DNA of 64,000 nucleotides from Emergomyces orientalis. Taxonomy: Eukaryota > Ascomycota > Eurotiomycetes > Onygenales > Ajellomycetaceae. Location of the stretch: assembly GCA_002110485.1 (NCBI GenBank), contig MOWL01000026.1, forward strand, positions 248,001 through 312,000, read 5' to 3'. The stretch's first letter is position 1. Every line of letters starts with the position of its first letter. The notes beneath the pieces were generated by a model. The model saw only the letters and a list, made by a program, of their open reading frames with translations. It had not been told where the DNA came from and did not search any database. Below are positions 36,301-49,050 of this stretch, one piece after another. A program made the position numbers and the translations under genes.

Positions 36301-38888
36301 TACTAACTTCCTCTCAGATTCTTGCCCATCGGGTAATGTCACCAAGGAGATATTTCGTCGGCTTTTCAATCCCCTAACTTGCGTACGGAATACGTATATA
36401 TACAGTACCTCACGCAACGAGGCACATTACATTCACTCCAGCTTCCGAGGGGACGACAATTGAGAAAGCGGAGGCTCCCTTGCAAGTTTTACCCGCTAGT
36501 GCTCCGCGAGTCATGAGGTTACGAGGCTAATCCCGTCGAATCCCGCTGGAATGAGCAAATCAACATAAACTTTTTGTAGTGTCTGAAAGTTACGTTCACT
36601 TGATCGTGATACAAAACATTTCAAGAGTTTCTTTTACGTCTACATGGTTCGATAAAGACATATATCCAGGGGTGGGGTTGGTTTATGAACAGACATGGGT
36701 ATGTAAAACTGTATTTTGACAGCTTAATGTCTCTGAGCTTTTGCGCATTTTGTGTTTCGGCAGTTGATGATAAGAACCGTAGTCTGTATACATTATTATA
36801 TAGTTACATTTTGTGGAACAACCACATCCTTCATGTCCAGGGGTAAAATATCATTTCCTTGCCAAACACATAAACCAATTAACTGAAGATGACTTTTTTT
36901 TGCGTGTTTGGTGTGCCGTTGGTTGATGATCGAAATAAATACGATACGTAATGTTATGCCATGGGTAAGGACACTGGGGGAAAAAAGGGGGGTGGACAGA
37001 TAGACAGGTTGCTAGAAAGTATCAGATGCGTCGGCCCTGGACTGGATTATCAGCAAGGCCAGCTAATTGCCCCGGCCGTTATACATTGTGAAAAATTGAA
37101 GCATCATGCCACGATGAATATATCGGGAGTTGCATGTACTGCTCCTATTATGCCCAGTCCCCTAAGAATATCTATATTTCGAGGCGGCTAACGTCTATAT
37201 TGGTACGCTGCTCGTCGCGTCATTGCTCTCACTCTTGCTGAATTGCTCCCTTCCACTCGTCATATACGCTCAAAATCGGATTTTGTTACCTCCACTATTC
37301 AACATTTCCCTCGCATTTCATTGCTCGGCAGGATTTGATTATGAGCGGCTTTCTGCAATGCTGCCCGTGAATGGATCCACGAATGTTTTAACTGCAAAGT
37401 TTTCAGCTCTGATGAAACTTATCGCCCGTCTTGGTTGTCACCCAACCAAAGGTCCTTCTAAAAATGCCCGCGGGTGTGGATAGAAAGATCTGGACCAGTG
37501 GAAGTGGCTTCAGTTGCCTCTTTCAGCTACTCCAAATTTCAATTGGTCCGAAGTTTGAGAGTGACATGAGATCCAGCAGATCGCATTTCCAGCTACTCGG
37601 AGCGGCCGCACTGCGTATAAACTAGTCAGCTATTTCTATTTTCGCATTATATACTACCTCAAAATTTAGTGGCAAAACGGGAGTGCTACCCGGTATCGCG
37701 CTTCCCGGAGCCCGATTCCGTTTTTAACTCCATTCGTTTGCGGACGCTTCATAGCTTCTTTTTAAACAGCGTACTTCCTCCCGCAATTTGGCGGGTTTGA
37801 GCTTAGACATCAGGATATGCAGGGCTCACCTGGTGGTCTGCAATATCTGTTTGCAGGCCCCGCTCTTTTGCTATGCCGTGTTTCCTGTCTCTGTCATCCG
37901 TAAAGAACGAGAGGAACGTGTAAGCGAAGAGGTAATCTCAAGTAACTGGAACTGATGTCGGCCAAGCACATAGCATTCGAATCTTATGGTTGGTTTCTAT
38001 GCTGAGGGCGTGGCGAAGATGGGCTCTAGGGAGCTTTCATGTATCGTAGCCGTGTGTGAATCAGTTTAGCAAGAGGGGACGCATCTGTATTTCTGTGTGT
38101 CCTTCCTGCGTTCCTTCGCTTCTGCTACACTTTTTGAGAACAGTTAGAGCCGCAACCCGTTTTTTGGAGCTAAGGTACCCTGGCTTTTCCAGCCGTTATA
38201 GGGTTCTTCCGCTGTCTCTCCTCGCTGGGGTAAGAATGACCACAATGGAGCGTTTGGTCTAGCAGGGCTGTAGTCGGAAACCCTATCTAGATACGAGCCC
38301 ACTTCAACGAGCTTCAGCGATTCTGTATGAGGTTGCTTAACGCTGCCTTCCGCACAGGATGATGATTACGCCCTGCATCCTATCTCTTGAAACTTTGAAA
38401 ACAAATGACAAGCGGATTACCTCCTTCATTACACTTCGGATACGGCTTTTTCGAAGCTTCATTAGCCATGTGTGTGGTTCCGACTTCAAAATTAGACTTC
38501 CGCGCCTTCTTTATGGTAGCACTCGCATCGTTGATGGAATTCTGAGAAAAGTGAAGAAGAAAGGCGACTGAGGTCAGAGCAAAATAATATAAAATGTGCG
38601 AAATCCCTCGCCTAGCAGAAACAAATGGCAAAAACGGGTGAAGCATTCCTTATTCTGCTCCGCGAAATTTAGCATGTGAGATCGATCGACCGCAGCTTTG
38701 AAGAGAGACTGATCTAATCGGCTAAAATCCCTCACCGTCGTGAGGATGTGTGCCGAAAGCGAGCAGTCGAAGGCAGAGCATTCAAAATATTACACTGTTC
38801 CATGCGCACTGCTGCGAGGGGGCGATATGAATCGACAAGAAGATGAAACATATCGACATTGAATGGGGTGCGGTTCGTGAAATTTTGG

Positions 38889-38913
38889 CTCTCTCTCTCT
38901 CTCTCTCTCTCTC
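38889..38913. repeat. (CT)n microsatellite
   Basis: About 12 CT units in the gene desert, followed 12 bp later by a poly-A run. Confidence 0.9.
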
Positions 38914-40361
38914 AGGCAAGCCAAAAAAAAAAAAAAACAACTTATTTTGGATGCTGAAGTTGTCTTTCTCTGGCAATAAATCTCAGGCAAGTGTTCAACT
39001 CTAAAATTAAAAATGAAAAAAATGAAAATGAAAATGAAGGGCGATGATTTGCGCATGGGCACTTGGGCTTAGGGATAAAATGATATCAATTTGTATGTTT
39101 TGTTGTCAAAATTCCGAAGCAGCTGCCATTTCGATCAGAGGCATCAAATGATTTGTCGACACTCAGCAAGTCATTGGATTATGACAGCAGCATTATCTGC
39201 TGGTTCAGCCCACATCGGTAATTAACACTGAGAGCAAATTGCCGATGCTCAATGGTTGTTGCAAAAGCTGATCCAATCCCTAAACCTAGACTCCCGGGGG
39301 GATTGTCTAGATGTGAGCTGTCAGTATTTCTGTTTTTTGTTCTGTTAGCTGGATTTATAATTTTCATTTTCGCGAAGCGGCCCTGAGAAATTGCTTCCAA
39401 ACCAATTCGACGATTGTCATCCTGTCCTATCGATTCGGCCGCCTCATCGTGGATTTCGTCATATCACCAAAGCCCCAAGGGCATCCTGCAAGCAAGGCTT
39501 GAACTTAACTGAATCCCCACTCAATATTCTCCGCATCTCCCTTAACCGGCCCCACACAAGTCGGCTCAACCTTGTAGTCAAGCTTTACTCGAGAGTAGGC
39601 TTGACTGGGCTTCACCCGATGCCACCTTGCTATGCCAACTTTCCAAACCAAGTTATGGAGACGCGCACGGAGGATTTTCCTCGCTAGCATTGATTTTTCA
39701 ACCTCCAGAAACGAAGCAATTTGCACGAGATGGATTTCTGTGCAGTTGGCCGTTGGTCCCTTAATTAATTCTCCTCTATAGTCAAGGAAATGTCGCGCCT
39801 CGTATCAACTACAAAAAATTGTGTTTTCTTCAACGGGCTAACATTAGCTACTAATTAATTTTTAAACAGGCCTGGCATGGTGAGACGTGTCTACCAAGAA
39901 TATCTCCCTGGAGAAGCAGCTGCATAATTGACAGCTTACACTACAGGGCAACTCTCCACAGTGACGACACTCATAGCAAAAACTGAAATCAAAACTTCCT
40001 AGGATAATTCTCGGTAAATATGCTGTGGCCTGAACTTCCTATTTTGCCTAAATTGAGCATACTATTGGAGGACAATTCTCCGTTAAGCCAAGAGTCCACC
40101 GATTGACAAGATCCAGTCTTGCTGGCACTACAACAATCCACTGAAAAAGGGAAAACGGCAGTTGATCCACGCTTCGGCATTTATTCATCGTGACACTGGC
40201 CGAAAATTTCGGATGCTATGTGTTCAAATATGACACGTTTGTCCGTTGATAACTCGGATGAATCGTATGTAGCGAAGTTTCCACATCTCGTGTGTATTTC
40301 CTGAAATGAAGCAAAATCGTTCTTTGGGTCAATTCCATTTCGTTTAATCCGCGTCCTCAAG

Positions 40362-42211
40362 ATGTTGGAAATGTTACTTTCTCCTTTCTCCCACTTACTT
40401 CCTTACATTGTAGTCTCAATTGTCATTTTCTACATCACGAGCAACTACTACAGGCATGGCCTCAATCGGTTTCCAGGCCCCCTTTGGGCGAGATACACTG
40501 ATCTATGGAGGCTACTTGATGTTTACGGTCGACGTCCTGATATTACGCACCTCAGACTGCATAGACAATATGGTGAAGTGGTGCGCCTAGGCCCAAACAC
40601 GTTGTCCTTTGCAGATCCAAAAGCCGTCAAAGCAATATATGGCCTGAATAAGGGATATACTAAGGTGAGTTCAAGGTGCCGGTTCCTCTATATGCTTAGA
40701 AAAGGTCGAGGAAGTTAACCTTTCCCAGTCGGCCTTTTATCCCGTACAAATGGCCGTGTCCAAAGGGGAAATTCTACCGTCACTGTTTTCTTCGAGGGAC
40801 GAGGAATTTCATGCAAATCTTCGGAAATCAGTGAACCATGCCTTTTCGATGACTGCGCTAGTGCAATATGAGCCAATGGTGGATATAACAACAGAGTTAT
40901 TTCTTGCCCAGACCGATGCCTTCTTCGCATCGCAAAATAAAGTTTGCAATTTCTCAAGGTGGCTGCAATTCTATGCCTTCGATGTCATCGGCTCAATAAC
41001 ATACAGCAAGCGTCATGGGTTTATTGACAAAAACGAAGATATCGATGGGATCGTGGCTAACTTGGGAAGAATATTCGACTATTCTGCCACGGTAACTTTG
41101 CTTTTTTCAATCACATTTTAGGATCAACGTTGTAGTTTCTAACCGAATACGTAGGTTGGGCAGATGCCATGGCTAGATTATGTGCTCTGGAAGAACCCAT
41201 TCCTTAACCTCCTGGCAAGATTTGGAATCCGGGAAAACTCTTCGCCTGTTGCGAAATTTGCAATTGCACGAATGAGGGAGAGAATTCCGTATTTTGAACC
41301 CAACGTATCTGGTAAACGGGACTCAATATTCCCGGACCAAAGAAACGACCTTCTTTCCATTTTTCTGAAGGCCCAGAAGGCACGCCCCGAATTCATGACG
41401 GATAAGCGAGTCCTCACGATGGCAACCTCGATGGCATTTGCGGGCTCAGAAACAACCGCAATCAGCCTTGCATCGGTTTTCTACTATACTATGAAAAATC
41501 CCGCCTGTCTTCAAAAGTTGGTTGACGAGCTGAAAACTGCCGTCGACAATGGAATAATTGAAAATAGACCCAGCGGTCTCGTTTCATGGAGCGAATCTCA
41601 AAACTTGCTTTATCTTGACGCATGTGTTAAAGAAGCATTCCGAATGCACCCGGCAGCAGGTCTTCCACTGGAGAGAATCACCCCTGTCAACGGCGTAGAA
41701 ATATGCGGCCAACAGATTGCTGGTGGCACAATTGTCGGCTGTAGTGCCTGGGTTATTCATCGCCGGCCAGAGGTATTCGGCGAAGATGCCGACGTCTATC
41801 GTCCGGAGCGCTGGCTAGATTCCGACCCGGAGAAAGTTAAAGAGATGAACGCGACCATGTTCCATTTCGGTTCTGGTGCGAGGACATGCATTGGGAAGAA
41901 TATTAGTTTGATGGAGATTTATAAACTTGTTCCGAGCTTCTTGAGGAGATTTGAGGTTGGTGCTTCCTATAGACTTCCAATTCATGTCATATCCTTTTAC
42001 CCCATCGCAACCTCCCGCTACTTACTCTATTTTGATCGACGATTCGGAATAGGGGGCGAACAAACGGTGAAACGTGCTGACAGCTCTCCTCCTTCCCTCG
42101 CCCTTCTTGCAGGTATTTTTCGACAACCCTTCTGACAGCTGGACGTTGCATAATGCATGGTTTGTAAAACAGCTCAATTTCAATGTGAGATTCACGTCAA
42201 AGAAGATATAG
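40362..42211 (+). CDS. Cytochrome P450 monooxygenase (pisatin-demethylase-like group)
   Basis: Predicted ER-anchored haem-thiolate monooxygenase of 521 residues. Exons are 40362-40664, 40729-41091, 41155-41955 and 42113-42211, with GT-AG introns and continuous frame. There is an N-terminal membrane anchor (about residues 8-27) followed by the proline-containing hinge RFPGPLWARYTDLWR. The I-helix oxygen-binding motif is AGSETT (about 318-323), the K-helix motif EAFR (382-385), PERW (about 430), and the haem-binding loop FGSGARTCIG with the Cys ligand at about 467. The short last exon supplies the usual C-terminal strand pair with NAWFVKQ. The sequence style matches fungal P450s close to pisatin demethylase and benzoate hydroxylase families, so a xenobiotic or secondary-metabolite substrate is plausible. 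No biosynthetic genes neighbour it and the substrate is unknown. Confidence 0.92.
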
Positions 42212-42649
42212 TGAGGTCCGTGGAACATGAGTCTGGAGGCTTTCTCCCGTACGAATAATGTTTTTAGCATGAAAATTGATGAATAAATGAATGAACGACT
42301 GTACTGTAGCAGATGGTTTCTATTCCCACTCACATGATGAAGAAGATATTTGGTCCACGTGAAAAAAGAAAGAAAGAAAAAGAAGATAAAGTGGAGGAAA
42401 AATCTACATTAAATAGTATGAAACGGGTCCGAAGGCGTCAGGTGAATTTCGTTCGGCGAGCTTCCTCGGTTGCATTTTTGAAGGAGCATTCTGGACACGC
42501 TTCATGAACTAGGTTGGGCTCAGGGCTGATAGCGTCAAAAGGCGCGAAATAAAGTGCCAGCGCTTGTTTTATAAATTGACGCCAGTTCTCTTCTAAGAGA
42601 AGAAAATATAAAAGGAGAATGAAAATCCCATGCCGAAACCGTGGAGATA
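42212..42649. other. Intergenic between convergent P450 and SDHC
   Basis: 438 bp of 3' flanking sequence of two convergent genes, with an (AAAG)-like patch near 42365-42380. Nothing else is visible. Confidence 0.6.
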
Positions 42650-43415
42650 TCACAGGAAACCAAGGAGGAGGGCGCTTGATATGCTCAATCCAACTACCGC
42701 CCATCCAGACTTGATGACCTGCTTATTTCTTAATGCACGACCCGAATCCCATACCAAGTGTCTCACTCCATTGAAGCAGTGGAAGGTAAAGGGAAGCGCG
42801 ACAGTCGTCTTCAGAAGGACCTTAGCAGCGACGGGGAGAGTTCCGAAAGACGCTGCCATTGATGCGGAGTCAATGTGCCAACCGAGCCAGGGGGAGGCAA
42901 CATATGCCGCAAAGAAAATATAGAATCCCCCAGAAACAACGAGTCCGGTGTTACGGTGAAGGATGGAGAGAACGGAGGTAATCTGGGGTCGGTAGATGGA
43001 TAAGTTTGGGGATGTGGGGCGGATTAAGCGCTGTTTGCGAAGGAGATCATTGGGATCTGAGGCTCTAGAGGACGAGGTGGCTTGCCTATTTCGGCTATTA
43101 GCGGTAATAGCAAAAGTCGAGTGCTACGACGTTGCCGCGTTGCGCTGTTGCCGGACCTGTGGGCGTGATATTGACAGAGGGAGTAGGGAGGTCGAATATC
43201 TATTACGATTCCCTTGTGACTGACCTCGTCTGAATGTGTCCTCTAACAGCGAGAATGACTGGAGATATGTAATTTAATGCAGGCCGACTCAAAGTACAGG
43301 GCGGCGCCATGGCAACTGCAAGGGATAGGTATATCAGCTGGGGGGGGCAATTTTCATCATATGGGTTGAACATACGTCGCCGCAGCGATTGCCGCATTAT
43401 TTTCTGGGGAACCAT
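42650..43415 (-). CDS. SDH3: Succinate dehydrogenase cytochrome b560 subunit (SDHC/Sdh3)
   Basis: Membrane-anchor subunit of mitochondrial complex II, which carries part of the ubiquinone site and binds haem b. Exons are 43415-43376, 43315-43207 and 43094-42650, giving 197 residues. Splicing creates the mitochondrial presequence SLRRLAMAPP...VRGHIQTRSVT and joins it to the mature protein RKQRLIRPTSPNLSIYRPQ. The quinone-site segment SIYRPQITSVLSILHRNTG is present. The haem-ligand region HCFNGVRHLVWD lies in the second of three hydrophobic helices; the last helix is WAVVGLSISSALLLGFL. Length is normal for fungal SDHC. The first intron is exactly 60 nt and stop-free, so it could be missed or retained; the spliced form matches the family better. 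Convergent with the P450. Confidence 0.92.
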
Positions 43416-45315
43416 TATTGCGCGTGGGTTGGTAAACGGAGAGCAGTCGCGGATTTACTGGAGGGAATGTAGAATGAGAAAGTGGAGGTGAAGAGTGATA
43501 AATGCATCACGCCGTTCGCAAAATCCATCTCAGCTAGTGAATCGGACAGGTTCCGGCACTAGAACTGTAGTAGGGCATCCAAGCGCCATCAGTGCTTACT
43601 TTTCGCTATCACTCTTTCTCAGCCCTGTATCCATTGGTTGAGGAGAGATCCCTGGAATGACATGCGGCTGTCTCTAGGAAGCGGAAATTGGCCGAGTCAG
43701 GATTGCTGGCGTGGGTGAGGATTGTTTATTTTCAGATGGAAAGGTTGGTTGCTTCTTTTCCAAATGCGAGAAGTTTGAGATATAGAGCTTGAAACGTTGG
43801 TGAACGGTATGGGGGAATAAAGCGTATGCGAAAACAGGCAGGTTTCATTATCATCAACTTCCCTATGTCATTTTCTGATTTTGCAAATTAAGAACTCAGG
43901 TAGAGGTTAATATTTCCGAGATTCCCTTCGATAATATTTTGTCGTAGATGCGAACAAGCCATCAGGCTACTATTCCTTATGGTTGGATATTTCTGGCTGT
44001 TATTAGCCCATGGAATCTGTGCATTCCAAGAGAATGATTAGTGTAGTTCTACACTGTGATGCACCCCGCTCCCCAACTATGGACCTACTCTAGATATACT
44101 TGTAGTATCCATGTAGTAGACGGTGATTGCAGATACTGAAAGAAATTTCTTACTTGGCACTCAACTCTCTAAAGGCCGTAACTCTCTAAAGGCCGTATTG
44201 TGTTCAAAAGAGGAAGCTCAATTTCGCAGAACCAACAATGGCCAAGTGGTAATATGTGAGAGACACCCAACCGCTTACCTGGTATATTGGACATGAACAT
44301 TCCTGATTCCTCACTGCTGGCTGTAGTACTGCAAGGCAGCAGAGGGGAAGAAATACAAACATTTCCCGTGGTCTGGAAACCAATTGGAGTGGGTATTAGT
44401 TATTGGCCTGGCCCATAACTTGGTTGAAGATACTAAGCCTAAATTTAATGCAAAACCTTAAATGCTCATCAAACACACCACATGTAAGTCGATCACAGCG
44501 ATTCAACTACAAAGTTCACCCTAAATCGAATGCTCGCGTCTCTCCTTAAACCCAAACCATCGCTCCAAAAGTTGAAGTTATTTAATTATATAACAAGTTC
44601 TTGTCATAAGCAAGGAGCTATGGTTTTCCGCTTGGAAATTGTTGTATGAGGCTATGGGAAGGAAGGATTTTCAAGTTTCAAGTTTTTGAGGCCCGTTACT
44701 ATGAATTCTTATTTTGATTGAAATTTCTGCCCTTGAAATATTATACTCCTGCGGCGGCGAAAGCCGGGTGAGGAAGATAAATTGCGAGCGCTTATCAACT
44801 GTGGAGGTGCCTTCGCAAACCGCCGTTCTGCCAGAAATCTGATGATATGAAATCCCCTTCCTAGATACTCCCATAATTTTCATGTTTGACCTACTTGGTG
44901 ATAAAAATTAGTTGTCATGCAATGCGTGAAAGCCACTGGCTACACTTTTTTCTTTTCTGTTTTCTTCTTTCTTGAATTCTATTTTTGCAAGGTGTCCATC
45001 CTATCATGTATAAGTATAAATATATATGCGTAATTCATTCATTCATTCATCATCTACTTTCTGTCTATGTGACCATCGTCCACTCCAAAAAAAGAGACCA
45101 GAAAAAAGAAAAGAAAGGAAACAGAGGGCAACAAAATAACATAAAGTATATGGATGAGCACAAAAGCAACAAGAAAAAAAATAACTCCATTCACCTTCTT
45201 ACCTCTTTTCCATACTCTGGGTCCGAGGAAAAAACAAAAAAGTCCCGAGTACAAATGACAGGGGAAATGGAGAACATAAGACATCCACACAAAAAACTCC
45301 TCACAGAAATGCTTT
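43416..45315. other. Intergenic between SDHC start and SLD3 stop
   Basis: 1.9 kb holding the SDHC promoter and the SLD3 3' flank (both minus strand). It contains a 17-bp perfect tandem duplication (44163-44196) and an (ATTC)n run at about 45032-45050. No coding gene is supported. Confidence 0.55.
44163..44196. repeat. 17-bp tandem duplication
   Basis: AACTCTCTAAAGGCCGT occurs twice head to tail, identical copies. Confidence 0.9.
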
Positions 45316-48300
45316 CTAAGGCAATGCAAGTTCATCATCATCATCATCGTCGTCATCATTCCATCCCAATTGGTCGTATATAGACTTTTCTGGCGTCGCG
45401 TCTACTGTGAAAATGTTAGTATTAGCAGCGGGGTTTAGTCGGCAGTTGTTTCGAGGCGTAGAACCAGCAGCAATTGTGTTTTTTATTGGTGTGGTGAAAA
45501 TGATCGGTTCTTGTTTTTGTCTTTCTTGATTATCATTATGGCAGGTGACAGAAGATGGTATATTATTTTCTGGGGGCCGGAGGTAAGAGGATGTAGGACG
45601 AGGAGGTGTCTTTTGGACTGAAGACGTTGAGTTATTCATATAGCTAGCGGCAGGGTTATTATTAATATTATTGTTGTTTTTATCGTTATTGTTACCGCCT
45701 TGGGGAAGGTTAGGATATGATCTCGCTTTCCGTAATGCAGTCGGTGACATTTCTTGTTGCTGCGCAAATGCTTGGGCCGTTTCTGGAAGCCTGGGAACTT
45801 TGAATGAGGTACTGGATTGTTTGGGGAGCGGGGTGGAGTCAAATTCATTATTATCGACGACCTCGCCATTCGATGGACGGGATGACAGTCGTGTAGATGC
45901 TTTCGTGGGTGTTTCGTGAGCAGGACTGTGACGGGCACGTCTCGAGCTGAAAGCATGTCGTTCAGGAAGGTGGCTTGGGCGCGTTGAAGAGGACGGGATG
46001 AGTTGGATATCACCACTTAACGCAGGCGAAGGAACGGGTTTCTCATTCGACGAAGTCAGTTCTCGTCGAATACTCGTCAGGTTGCCGCCAGCAGCAACAA
46101 CACAATCCTTTTTCCTCAAACCTTTAGGGGTAGCCATAACCTGTACCCCTTGGCCAAATAGGTTCCGGACGGGGTGCTTTGGTTTCCTTGTGCTACCAGC
46201 GGACACTCTTTTTTCTGCAGTCTCTGCAAAGTCTTTCGCGACAAGTTCCCTGTTGGGTTTTCTCAAGGCGTTGATAGCAGCATCGAGTTCCTTTTTCTGT
46301 TCCAGAAGAGAGTTCATCCTCTTCAGTTTCACCTCATGCTGCTTAGCAACAGCGTCAAGGTCAATTTCGCGATTATCCACACGTTTTGGTTTTTGGATCC
46401 CGCCGCGCGCGCCCGATATCAACGATAACAATGGTGGTTCGCTGTTTTCGCGCTTTAACCCAGGGATACTTGGGGCGGTGCTTGAACGAGAGAGTGATGG
46501 TGCCCTGCTTCTTGAAGCCATTTTTTCATCGGTCAATACACGCTGTAGCGTGCGTTGTTGCGATCTCTGGCTGTGGGTTCTCTTCACTGCGGCCCCAGGC
46601 TGTGCAGCTGATCCCGATTTTGACCGAGAAATCGCAGGACGAGTCGGGGAAATGGTAATAGGTCCACCCAGCTTTCGACTAATGGTTTCACACTGGTCCG
46701 GAAGACGACCAGCATAAAACGGAATGATGACTTCTGTACAAAAATCTCGAAGCTTATCATTGCCCGCTGTGTTCCCAGCCGACTCACTCTTACCGCTAGC
46801 TGACTCTGTGAGTAGAATGTCGCCGAAGCTCACAGCATGCCAGATGCATAGCCTATCCACGAGCAATTCAAGCAACACATTTAGATCCTGCTGTTTTTTC
46901 TCCTTAATTCGTTTCTGGGTTTGATCGGCTTGAATCTCTGTCGCCACTGACCGCCCTTCGGTAGCTCTGCTGCAGTACGAAGCTTCAATAGAAATAGTCT
47001 CGAGGACCAAGAGAACCTGTAGCTGGGTTTCTCGTAGTCGTAAATCGCCGATTAACCGCTTCACTTCCTCTTGCCTAGATGACTGCTGCGGGACGGATGT
47101 TTCAGAAAGACTCCGGTTTCTCCACCACTTCCTCACTAAATCATTTTCTTCCGGATACAATCCATTTTTCCCAATTTTTGCTTTCTTGACCTTTCGCTTC
47201 CGAGGCTTTGCTGTATTCGCTAGGGCTTCATCGTCGGACATTCCTATAGGGATATTTTGTATTGCTTCTGGAAGAGAGTCTCTATACTTGAGATCCATCT
47301 TTTTCACGGGTAGTATGCATTCTCTATAGAAACTCGACAGATCTGTAGGCTTCAAGGACAGTTCCTCGTTGGAAGATTGGAACGTAGCACGGGCTCGGGA
47401 AAGTGGCCCCTTCGCAAAGTATGCGACAGAAGTCTAGAAATAGTGAGTGGATTGACATATAACGAAGAAACCAGAATAGTCGGAGGATGGTAGAAAATAT
47501 ACCTTCGAAATATACAATGCCTCAAGATACTGCGATCTCAAGCTCTCAAAAAGCTCCTGGGGAGATTGGGGAACTTTCGCTTCGGTAGATTGGCACGGCG
47601 GAATGTTAATCTCTCGCAGTTGTGGATCAGGCTGGCTACCTTTACTAGACACCGGACGCAAACTGATATGTTGCACACCTGCTTCTAAACCATTGGTGTC
47701 CCTCCAGTCAACCCGCTCTTCATGTGTACCAGCAAGTCCAGAAACCGAACTCAAACCACTTGTCTCAGGACTAAGACCGGGAATCCCTTTCTCCATGCAA
47801 AGCTTCGGTCCGAATGCAAGCGTCACATGTTTCACTATGACCTTCCGTGTCCCAGAAAATCCAAAACAATCACCAGCAGGATCAGAAATCCGGGCCTTCT
47901 CCAACCAATCATCACCCTTATTCTCAGTATCAGTATCAGCTTCAGCATCACCCACACCCCCCTCACCGACAGAGGGGTCCCGCATAGGAGTAGAATTCCG
48001 ACCCCCTCCTTTTGCCGCAACCATCAAATCCCCGTCTACCACCCAGCTTCCCAGCGCACAAACGGCATATACCCCCGGCTTAACTCTCTCCACAACATAT
48101 AACTCCTCCTCCTCCTCATCATTCGCCACTGCAAGACGGGCAGCTAGAACAACAGGCCCATACTTGCGTTGCCGTTGCTGATGATGCAGGTCCAATTCCA
48201 GCGCCGGAATATTAGCAACGAACAATCTACCAGATTGTATCCGTTTCGCGGACCTCGGACTGGGGTCGAGCCATGATAATGGTAACCGGGATCTGGGGAG

Positions 48301-48687
48301 GAGGGCGATCGGGATTAATTTGGGGTTATCTTGTGGCAGTGATGGTGGTAGTGGTGATGATGATTGGGCAGAGCCGCCGTGGGGCTGGATATACGCATAT
48401 ATGTCAGTGATTATTGTGGTAAAGATGAAAATTGTGGGAGGGGAGGAAGGGGTAGAGCAGACCCGTATGGTAAACGCAGAGCTAATAAAATTGGTCTTCG
48501 TCTGCGGTTTCGTCTTTGATATAATACTACCTCCATCATGGGATATTTTCCTCCGTTTTAATGGCTGTGTAGTTGCTGCGGTTGAGCCCTCGTCCTTTTC
48601 CTTCTCCTTCGTCTTGAGCGAGTTCAATAAGGTCGGGGACGCCGGTTCCAGCACAGTGGCAGCTGAGCGGGAATGAGACGATGCCAT
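45316..48687 (-). CDS. SLD3: DNA replication initiation regulator Sld3 (Treslin-like)
   Basis: Predicted origin-firing factor. In yeast, CDK-phosphorylated Sld3 binds Dpb11 and delivers Cdc45 to the MCM helicase. Exons are 48687-47503 and 47433-45316, about 1100 residues. The splice joins LEALYISK to TSVAYFAKGPLSRARA, which keeps the conserved Sld3 domain (about residues 375-640) continuous. Within it are the segments FYRECILPVKKMDLKYRDSL and YPEENDLVRKWW. The C-terminal third is disordered and full of SP/TP sites (for example TPLPK, TPEKS, SPTALRK), as expected of CDK targets. It ends in an Asp run from the ATC repeat at 45336-45360. A further 78-nt, stop-free intron is likely at 48462-48385. 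Removing it joins AFTIR to PHGGS and deletes an odd hydrophobic insert, giving about 1074 residues. A retrotransposon sits 256 bp upstream of the start codon. Confidence 0.85.
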
Positions 48688-48937
48688 TCCAGTTTCGACG
48701 CGTCAACGTCTGGGTGGGCATAATTGCATTTTTGTATGTATGCTCTATGTTTTATATACAATCAGCGATTAAGGAATATAATGTTGGAAGGGAGGGAGGA
48801 AGAATATAGTGTATAAAAATTCTAGAATTAATAGGAGGAGTACAACGAGATACACACGCTGGTGGATTGGAGTCGAGGTGGTGTGAAAGGCGCGTGTTGG
48901 GGAAGCCGTGGCCAGACTGCGGTCACGTGACGTGGTT

Positions 48938-48942
48938 GTGCT
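48938..48942. other. Target-site duplication, left copy
   Basis: GTGCT directly outside the left LTR, repeated at 53921-53925 directly outside the right LTR. Confidence 0.9.
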
Positions 48943-49044
48943 TCATAGAGTGCATCAAGCCTATCATATTGAACTACCTAACTAGCTAAAATATATATGT
49001 GTGTGTGGGGCATGTGACCCGGGTAGCCCTAGTATCACCTAACA
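48943..49044 (-). repeat. 3' LTR of the copia element
   Basis: 102 bp, identical to 53819-53920 base for base. In element orientation it begins TGTTAGGTGATAC and ends CTCTATGA, so the terminal TG is present but the usual CA end is not. Confidence 0.95.
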
Positions 49045-49050
49045 CCCCCC
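49045..49050 (-). other. Putative polypurine tract
   Basis: GGGGGG (element strand) directly abuts the 3' LTR, where plus-strand DNA synthesis would be primed. It is short, so this is called from position. Confidence 0.5.

Larger units (their letters stand above)
29506..40361. other. 10.9-kb gene desert
   Basis: No supported gene on either strand. Frames are short, often without ATG, and carry no recognised motif. Visible items are GTAC-rich patches (30366-30396, 30845-30865, 32448-32475), a (CT)n run at 38889-38913 followed by poly-A at 38926-38938, and a TTATCTGATAA near-palindrome at 33622-33632. A 63-residue ATG frame on the minus strand at 39989-40180 is too weak to call. Confidence 0.5.

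Noticed and set aside
39989..40180. 63-residue ATG frame on the minus strand upstream of the P450
   Set aside because: Too short, no motif, no transcript signal visible.
40362..43415. Secondary-metabolite cluster around the P450
   Set aside because: The only neighbours are SDHC, a gene desert and SLD3; no synthase, transferase or cluster regulator is present.
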